Assembly (NCBI GenBank): GCA_937926975.1 | Contig: CALBCJ010000011.1 | Location: 62,001 to 126,000 of the forward strand | Direction of reading: 5' to 3' | DNA length: 64,000 nt | DNA from: an uncultured Propionibacteriaceae bacterium | GTDB taxonomy: Bacteria; Actinomycetota; Actinomycetes; Propionibacteriales; Propionibacteriaceae | Part shown: piece by piece, positions 58,875-64,000 of the stretch | Position numbering within the stretch: the stretch's first letter is position 1 | How the letters are laid out: each line of letters starts with the position of its first letter | The notes under the pieces: generated by a model | What the model saw: only the letters and a program-made list of their open reading frames with translations | Databases searched by the model: none | What the model was told of the DNA's origin: nothing | Translations under genes and position numbers: made by a program

Positions 58875-61646
58875 CTAGCCGCGCAGCAGCTGGGCCAGGG
58901 TCTGCGCCTGCCGCCCGGTGAGGTCACTGACCTGCTTGCGGCAGGAGAAGCCGTCGGCCACGACGACCGCTTCCGGGCCGACGGCCCGCAGGGCCGGCAG
59001 CAGCTCGTTCTCGGCCACCTGCAGCGACATCGCGTAGTGGCCCTGCTCGACCCCGAAGCTCCCCGCCAGGCCGCAGCAGCCGCCGACGGTGACCACGGTG
59101 GCACCGGTCGCGTCGAGCACCTGCTGGTCGGCGGCCCAGCCCAGCACCGAGGCATGGTGGCAGTGCGGCTGAGCCACAACCGTGCGTCCACTGAGGTCCG
59201 GCGGCTGCCAGCCCTCGGTCTGGGTCAGCAGCTCGGCCAGAGTACGGACCCCGGCCGCCACCTCAGCCACCCGGGGGTCGCCGTTCAGCAGCTCAAGGGC
59301 GTCGCTGCGCCAGACCGCCGTGCACGACGGCTCCATCCCGACCACCGGCACCCCGCTGGCGACCACCGGGTGCAGGAGCTCGACCGCCTGCCGCAGCCGG
59401 GCCCGGGCGCCGTCGAGCTGGCCAGTGGTGATCCAGGTCAGCCCGCAGCAGGCACCGCCTCCGAGGAAGCGCGGCGCATACCCAGCTGCCCGCAGCACCC
59501 CGACCAGGGCCTCGACCGCGGTGCCCTCGAAGGCGTCGGTGAAGGAGTCCACCCAGACCACCACCGGGTGGCCCGGGGCCTGCAGGTCGAGCTCGACCGC
59601 CTGGTGGTTCGGGCAGCGGGCGAAGCGGGGCAGCGGTCGGCGCTGGTCGACCCCGGCCGCGAACCGGGCCAGGTGCACCACCCCTGGCAGGCTCAGCGCC
59701 AGGTTCGCCAGCCGCCCCAGACCCGGCACCCGGCCCACCAGCCGAGTCCAGCGCGGCAGCCAGCCCAGGCTGTAGTGCTGCCGCGGCCGCAGCCGGCCGG
59801 CATAGGCGTGGTCGAGGACCTGAGACTTGTACCAGGCCATGTCGGTCCCGGTCGGGCAGTCCCGGCGGCAGCCCTTGCAGGCCAGGCACAGGTCGAGCGC
59901 CTCCTGCACCTCCCGGGCCCGCCAGCCGCCGGTCACCAGGTCGCCGTTCACCATCTCCTGCAGCGTCCGGGCCCGACCGCGGGTGGAGCAGCGCTCCTCG
60001 TGAGTGGCCTGGTAAGTGGGGCACATCAGGGCCCCGGGGGAAGGCACCGCGACACACGCGCCGACCCCCGTACAGCGGTGGACCGCGGCCGCGAGGTCCG
60101 GCTCCGAGACCGACAGCGGCGATCCGCGGCGCCCTGACTCCCGGATCTCGGCCTCCACCGGCGCCGGGTCGACCAGGATCCCCGGGTTCAGCAGGTTCTC
60201 GGGGTCGAGCAGCGACTTCACCTGGGCAAACAGGTCCAGGGCGGCGGGGGAGTAGATCCGGTCCAGCAGGGCCGAGCGGGCCCGGCCGTCACCGTGCTCG
60301 CCCGACAGCGAGCCCCCGTACGAGGCGATCAGGTCGGCCGCGTCGCTGACGAAGGCCCGGTACCGGGCCGGCCCGTCGTCCGCGGTCAGCGGGAAGTCGA
60401 TCCGGCAGTGCACGCAGCCGTCGCCGAAGTGCCCGTACGGCAGGCCGTGCAGGCCGTGCTCGGTGAGCAGGGCGTCGAACTGACGCAGGTACGCGCCGAG
60501 CCGGTCCGGCGGCACCGAGGCGTCCTCCCAGCCGCCGTACGCGGGGCTCGGTAGCGCCAGCCCCGCCAGCCCGGCCCCGTCGGAGCGAATCCGCCACAGG
60601 GCCGGCGCCTGGGCCGGGTCGGCCAGCCACCCCTCGCGGCACCCGGAGGCCCCCAGCAGCCGCTCGGCCCGGGACCGGACCTCGCCCGGCTCGTCGCCGG
60701 CGACCTCGACGAAGAGCCAGGCGTCCCCGCGCGGCAGCGGCGGCACCGCGCTGCCACCCCGACGGCGCCGCACCACCTCGACGATCCGCCGGTCCAGCCC
60801 CTCCACCGCGGTCGGCGCGTACGGCAGCAGCCCAGGAACCGCGTCCGCCGCCTCGGGCATCGTCGGGTAGCCCAGCGCCACCATGACCCGGTGCGGCGGG
60901 TCAGCCACCAGCCGGACCGTCAGCTCGGTCGCGATCCCGAGGGTCCCCTCGGTCCCGGCGAAGAAGCCCACCAGGTTCTCCCGGCCCGGCAGCAGGTGCT
61001 GCAGCGCGTACCCCGAGCCCTGCCGACCGAACCGGCCGAACTCCGTGCTGACCAGGTCAGACGCCTCAGCCACGAGCCCCATCAGACGGGCCCCGGTGCT
61101 GGTCTGGGCGGCGCTGGAGAGCCGCAGCGGCTCACCGGTCCCGGTCACCACCTGGGCATCGACCAGGTTGGTGGCGGTGGTCCCGTACCCCAGCGCTCGC
61201 GGGCCGCAGGCGTTGTTGCCGACCATCCCGCCGATCGTGCAGCGGGTCGAGGTCGACGGGTCCGGGCCGAAGCGGCGCCGGTACGCCCGCCCCGCTCGCT
61301 GCAGGGTCTCCTGCACCACCCCCGGCTGGACCACGGCGGTCTGCTCGTCAATGAACAGGACCTGGTTGAGGTGCCGGGCCAGGTCGATCACCAGCCCGGC
61401 CCCGACCGCGTTCCCGGCGCACGAGGTGCCGGCGCCGCGGGCGGTGACCGGGAGCTGGACGGCTCGGGCGGCTGCCAGGACCGTCAGCAGCTCGTCGGTG
61501 TCACGGGGCTGGGCCACGGCCGTCGGGACCACCCGGTAGACCGACCCGTCCGAGCTGTACGCGGCTCGCTGGGCGGTGGTGGCATCAACGCACGGTGCCG
61601 CCGAGCCGAGCGCTGACCGGAAGTCCTGCAGCTGGTCGGAGCGCAC
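58875..61646 (-). CDS. FAD-linked and Fe-S D-2-hydroxyacid dehydrogenase (Dld/YdiJ-like fusion)
   Basis: The 923-residue protein joins an FAD-binding oxidase domain (VTARGAGTSCAGNAVG, CTIGGMVGNNACG; about 40-260) and a GlcD-like C-terminal part. A ferredoxin-like section with CTGVGACVAV and CLACKGCRRDCPTG follows, then a CCG domain (GGGACCGLTW and GGCCGLAGSFG). Such proteins oxidise D-lactate or D-2-hydroxyglutarate and pass electrons to the quinone pool. GTG start with GGTGAG upstream. A MarR gene lies 40 bases upstream in the same direction, so the enzyme is probably under its control. Confidence 0.9.
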   Translation of the reverse strand: MRSDQLQDFRSALGSAAPCVDATTAQRAAYSSDGSVYRVVPTAVAQPRDTDELLTVLAAARAVQLPVTARGAGTSCAGNAVGAGLVIDLARHLNQVLFIDEQTAVVQPGVVQETLQRAGRAYRRRFGPDPSTSTRCTIGGMVGNNACGPRALGYGTTATNLVDAQVVTGTGEPLRLSSAAQTSTGARLMGLVAEASDLVSTEFGRFGRQGSGYALQHLLPGRENLVGFFAGTEGTLGIATELTVRLVADPPHRVMVALGYPTMPEAADAVPGLLPYAPTAVEGLDRRIVEVVRRRRGGSAVPPLPRGDAWLFVEVAGDEPGEVRSRAERLLGASGCREGWLADPAQAPALWRIRSDGAGLAGLALPSPAYGGWEDASVPPDRLGAYLRQFDALLTEHGLHGLPYGHFGDGCVHCRIDFPLTADDGPARYRAFVSDAADLIASYGGSLSGEHGDGRARSALLDRIYSPAALDLFAQVKSLLDPENLLNPGILVDPAPVEAEIRESGRRGSPLSVSEPDLAAAVHRCTGVGACVAVPSPGALMCPTYQATHEERCSTRGRARTLQEMVNGDLVTGGWRAREVQEALDLCLACKGCRRDCPTGTDMAWYKSQVLDHAYAGRLRPRQHYSLGWLPRWTRLVGRVPGLGRLANLALSLPGVVHLARFAAGVDQRRPLPRFARCPNHQAVELDLQAPGHPVVVWVDSFTDAFEGTAVEALVGVLRAAGYAPRFLGGGACCGLTWITTGQLDGARARLRQAVELLHPVVASGVPVVGMEPSCTAVWRSDALELLNGDPRVAEVAAGVRTLAELLTQTEGWQPPDLSGRTVVAQPHCHHASVLGWAADQQVLDATGATVVTVGGCCGLAGSFGVEQGHYAMSLQVAENELLPALRAVGPEAVVVADGFSCRKQVSDLTGRQAQTLAQLLRG

Positions 61647-61686
61647 CGACTCACCCTAGCCAGCAGGGTCGGTCGTCGGACAGGGG

Positions 61687-62148
61687 TCAGGCCTCGGCCT
61701 CGGTGTCCAGCACCGCCCGCATCGCCCGTCCAACGGCCGTGAAGTCGTCGGGGTCGACAGCATCGACGAAGACCCGCCGTACCGACGCGACGTGGGCCGG
61801 CGCCACCCGCACCAGCAGGTCCAGGCCTTCGTTGGTGAGCACGGCCAGCACGCCCCGCCCGTCACGAGGGGCCCGCTCCCGCCGGACCAGCGCGTCGGTC
61901 TCCATCCGCCCGATGGTGTGGGTGAGACGGGAGCGAGACTGGTGGACCTGCGCGGCGAGCTCGCTCATCCGGAGCTGGCGCTGCGGCGCCTCCGACAGGC
62001 AGACGAGAATCTCGTACTCGGCCAGGTCCAGGCCGTGAGGGCGCAGCTCGGCGTCCAGTACGCGCTCGATCCGGTCCCGGGCCAGCAGCCAGGACCGCCA
62101 CACTGTCTGCTGCTCAGCAGACAGCCACCTGGGTTCCTCTGCCGCCAC
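61687..62148 (-). CDS. MarR family regulator
   Basis: The 153-residue protein has the MarR winged helix: LDLAEYEILVCLSEAP, LRMSELAAQVHQSRSRLTHTIGRME as recognition region, and the wing RRERAPRDGRGVLAVLT. It is the first gene before the D-2-hydroxyacid dehydrogenase and divergent from the acyl-CoA ligase with 121 bases between starts, so it may control both. The GTG start has no clear ribosome site. Ligand unknown. Confidence 0.9.
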   Translation of the reverse strand: MAAEEPRWLSAEQQTVWRSWLLARDRIERVLDAELRPHGLDLAEYEILVCLSEAPQRQLRMSELAAQVHQSRSRLTHTIGRMETDALVRRERAPRDGRGVLAVLTNEGLDLLVRVAPAHVASVRRVFVDAVDPDDFTAVGRAMRAVLDTEAEA

Positions 62149-62269
62149 GCCGCGATGCTACCGCTTCATGGTGCACGTTTGGCCCTTCCAGCAGTGGGGA
62201 TCTCGTCGTCCGGCCAACCCCGATCTGCCAGAATCTGCGAGACACAAACGGCTGAGGGGGCTTGGAACT

Positions 62270-64000
62270 GTGGGCGTGCAAGAGACCATCCTGTCGCAGT
62301 GTGCGAGCTCGGTCGGGGCGCAGCTGCGGAACCGGGTCGAGCTGACTGGGAGCCGGGAGGCGTTCCGCTACCGGGACCGCAGTGACGCCTGGCAGTCGTA
62401 CACCTGGGCGCAGGTCGGTGAGATCAGCGAGGCCGTCGCCGGCGGCCTGCTGTCGCTGGGCCTCGGCCACGAGGAGCGCAGCGCGATCGCCTCCAGCACC
62501 CGGATCGAGTGGATCCTGGCCTGCTACGGGACGAACCTGGCCGGCGGGGCGGTGACCACCATCTACCCCAACACCACGCACGAGGACGTGGCCTTCATCC
62601 TCAGCGACTCCCAGGCGAAGGTGGTCTTCGCCGAGAACGCCGACCAGGTCGCCAAGGTCACGGCCCATACTGAGCTGGACCAGCAGGTGGCCACGATCGT
62701 GGTCTTCGACGGGGAAGGCGACGGCGAGCGGGTGCTGACCTGGGACGACTTCCTCCAGCGGGGGCGCCAGCACCTGCAGCAGCACCCCGACTGCGTACGG
62801 GAGGCGACCGACGCCACCGGCCCCGACACCCTGGCGACCCTGATCTACACCTCCGGCACTACCGGGCGCCCGAAGGGGGCCGAGCTCACCCACCAGTCCT
62901 GGACCTACCTGTCGGTGGCGGTCGACTCGGTGGGTCTGGTCAGCGCCGACGACATGCACTTCCTGTGGCTGCCGCTGTCGCACGTCTTCGGCAACTGCCT
63001 GATCGTGATCCAGATCTACGTCGGCTTCACCACCGCGGTCGACGGCCGGCTGGACCGGATCGTGGACAACCTGGGGGAGGTCCGCCCGACCCTGATGTGC
63101 GGGGCGCCTCGGATCTTCGAGAAGGTCCGGGTGGCGGTGCTGACCGGCGCTACCTCGCGGGGGATCAGGGGCCGGATCGCGGCCTGGTCCTTCCACCAGG
63201 GCAAGCTGTCGATCCCGTACCGGCTCGAAGGTCGCCCGATGCCGACGATGCTGGCGCTCAAGTACGCGATCGCCGACCGGCTGGTCTTCTCGAAGCTCAA
63301 GCAGCGTCTCGGCGGGCGGATGAGGTTCATGGTCTCCGGGGCCGCGAAGATGTCGCGCCAGGTGCAGGAGTGGTTCTACGCCGCCGGGCTGCTGATCATC
63401 GAGGGCTACGGGATGACCGAGACCAGTGCGGTCACCTTCGTCGACCACTGGGCCAGGCCCCACCTGGGGACGGTGGGCCCGGTGACCCCGGGAGTCGAGT
63501 ACCGGATCGCCGAGGACGGCGAGTTGCTGGTCCGCGGCCCGGTGGTGATGCGCGGGTACCACAACGCGCCCGACCTGACCGCCGAGGTGCTCGACCCCGA
63601 CGGCTGGTTCCACACCGGTGACGTGGGTGAGGTCGACGCCGACGGCTGCCTGCGGATCACCGACCGCAAGAAGGACCTGCTCAAGACCTCCGGCGGCAAG
63701 TACGTGGCGCCGCAGAAGGTGGAGGGGGCGATCGTCGCCAACATCCCGTACGTCTCGCAGGCGGTCGCCGTCGGCGACGGGCAGAAGTACATCGCCGCGC
63801 TGCTGGTGCTCGACCCGGACCTGCTGCGGCGCTGGGGCGACCGGCACGGCTTCCCGGGCGCCTCGTACGCCGAGCTTTCGCAGATGCCGCGGGTCCGGGC
63901 CTCGATCGAGCGGTTCCTGAAGCGCGCCAACAGCAAGCTGGAGCGGTGGGAGACGGTGAAGACCTTCGCGATCCTCGACCACGACCTGACCGTGGCTGAC
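62270..64000 (+). CDS. long-chain fatty acid-CoA ligase (AMP-forming), partial at 3' end
   Basis: The frame runs from GTG 62270 (GAGGGGG nine bases upstream) to the window edge, 577 residues so far. It has the adenylate-forming motifs LIYTSGTTGRPKGAELTH, EGYGMTETSA, GWFHTGDVGEVDADG and DRKKDLLKTSGGKYVAP. The order and spacing match FadD15-type long-chain acyl-CoA synthetases of about 600 residues, so only the last part of the C-terminal domain is missing. It activates fatty acids for lipid metabolism. Divergent from the MarR gene. Confidence 0.92.
   Translation, partial: MGVQETILSQCASSVGAQLRNRVELTGSREAFRYRDRSDAWQSYTWAQVGEISEAVAGGLLSLGLGHEERSAIASSTRIEWILACYGTNLAGGAVTTIYPNTTHEDVAFILSDSQAKVVFAENADQVAKVTAHTELDQQVATIVVFDGEGDGERVLTWDDFLQRGRQHLQQHPDCVREATDATGPDTLATLIYTSGTTGRPKGAELTHQSWTYLSVAVDSVGLVSADDMHFLWLPLSHVFGNCLIVIQIYVGFTTAVDGRLDRIVDNLGEVRPTLMCGAPRIFEKVRVAVLTGATSRGIRGRIAAWSFHQGKLSIPYRLEGRPMPTMLALKYAIADRLVFSKLKQRLGGRMRFMVSGAAKMSRQVQEWFYAAGLLIIEGYGMTETSAVTFVDHWARPHLGTVGPVTPGVEYRIAEDGELLVRGPVVMRGYHNAPDLTAEVLDPDGWFHTGDVGEVDADGCLRITDRKKDLLKTSGGKYVAPQKVEGAIVANIPYVSQAVAVGDGQKYIAALLVLDPDLLRRWGDRHGFPGASYAELSQMPRVRASIERFLKRANSKLERWETVKTFAILDHDLTVAD

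Noticed and set aside
62114..63982. 622-residue minus-strand frame
   Set aside because: Antisense to the acyl-CoA ligase, which has all motifs of its family.

Overview
The window is a stretch of chromosome from a high-GC actinobacterium. Evidence includes strong G/C third positions, many GTG starts, chains of 1-4 nt overlapping genes, a CIRCE-controlled groES-groEL pair, MurT/GatD, orn next to tRNA-His, ClpS followed by a DUF2017 protein, bcp beside a DUF3618 gene, and a pair of membrane GTPases resembling actinobacterial DynA/DynB. Order or family cannot be fixed by eye. No insertion sequence, phage, CRISPR array or origin was seen.

Layout. 1-1.9 kb: end of a Nudix hydrolase, a small membrane protein and a THUMP-like methyltransferase. 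1.9-3.8 kb: a three-gene type VII-secretion-like cassette (YbaB-like protein, WXG100-like protein, WXG-like zinc metallopeptidase). 4.1-13.7 kb: a glycoconjugate/nucleotide-sugar island with GT14 and two GT2 glycosyltransferases, a sugar-1-phosphate nucleotidyltransferase, an NAD epimerase, an RmlC-like epimerase, a PIG-L deacetylase, a C-methyltransferase, and an unusual protein joining a degenerate C-methyltransferase to a class III aminotransferase. Five of its genes overlap by ATGA or GTGA and are probably translationally coupled. 14-17.4 kb: a GH13 enzyme and groES-groEL. 17.6-18.9 kb: a lone AAA ATPase of the kind found in defence systems, behind two palindromes.

19-22 kb: NAD salvage (pncB-pncA) divergent from clpS-DUF2017. 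22-27.8 kb: a catabolic island of GntR regulator, DapA-family aldolase, tripartite tricarboxylate transporter (TctC-TctB-TctA) and a sialidase-fold protein, with a 16-bp palindrome between regulator and operon. 27.9-30.4 kb: feoA-feoB-feoC behind an IdeR/DtxR-like box. 30.38-30.9 kb: a dense cluster of hairpin-bearing and tandem repeats that begins inside the end of feoC. 30.9-35.8 kb: murI, rph, rdgB, thyA, folA, dinB.

35.9-38.5 kb: alanine dehydrogenase with a cycA-type permease broken by a frameshift. 38.8-43.5 kb: tRNA-Leu, bcp, a DUF3618 gene and a sugar ABC importer without its ATPase. 43.9-50 kb: tRNA-Lys, an ECF sigma factor with a membrane partner, gatD-murT, tRNA-His, orn, an MFS transporter and tRNA-Arg. 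50-64 kb: PrsW-like protease, two membrane GTPases, SulP transporter, EttA, a MarR-D-2-hydroxyacid dehydrogenase operon, and the start of a long-chain acyl-CoA ligase running off the end.

The main candidates for something new are the aminotransferase fusion with its island, the metallopeptidase cassette, the repeat cluster between feoC and murI, and the GntR/TTT/sialidase-fold island.
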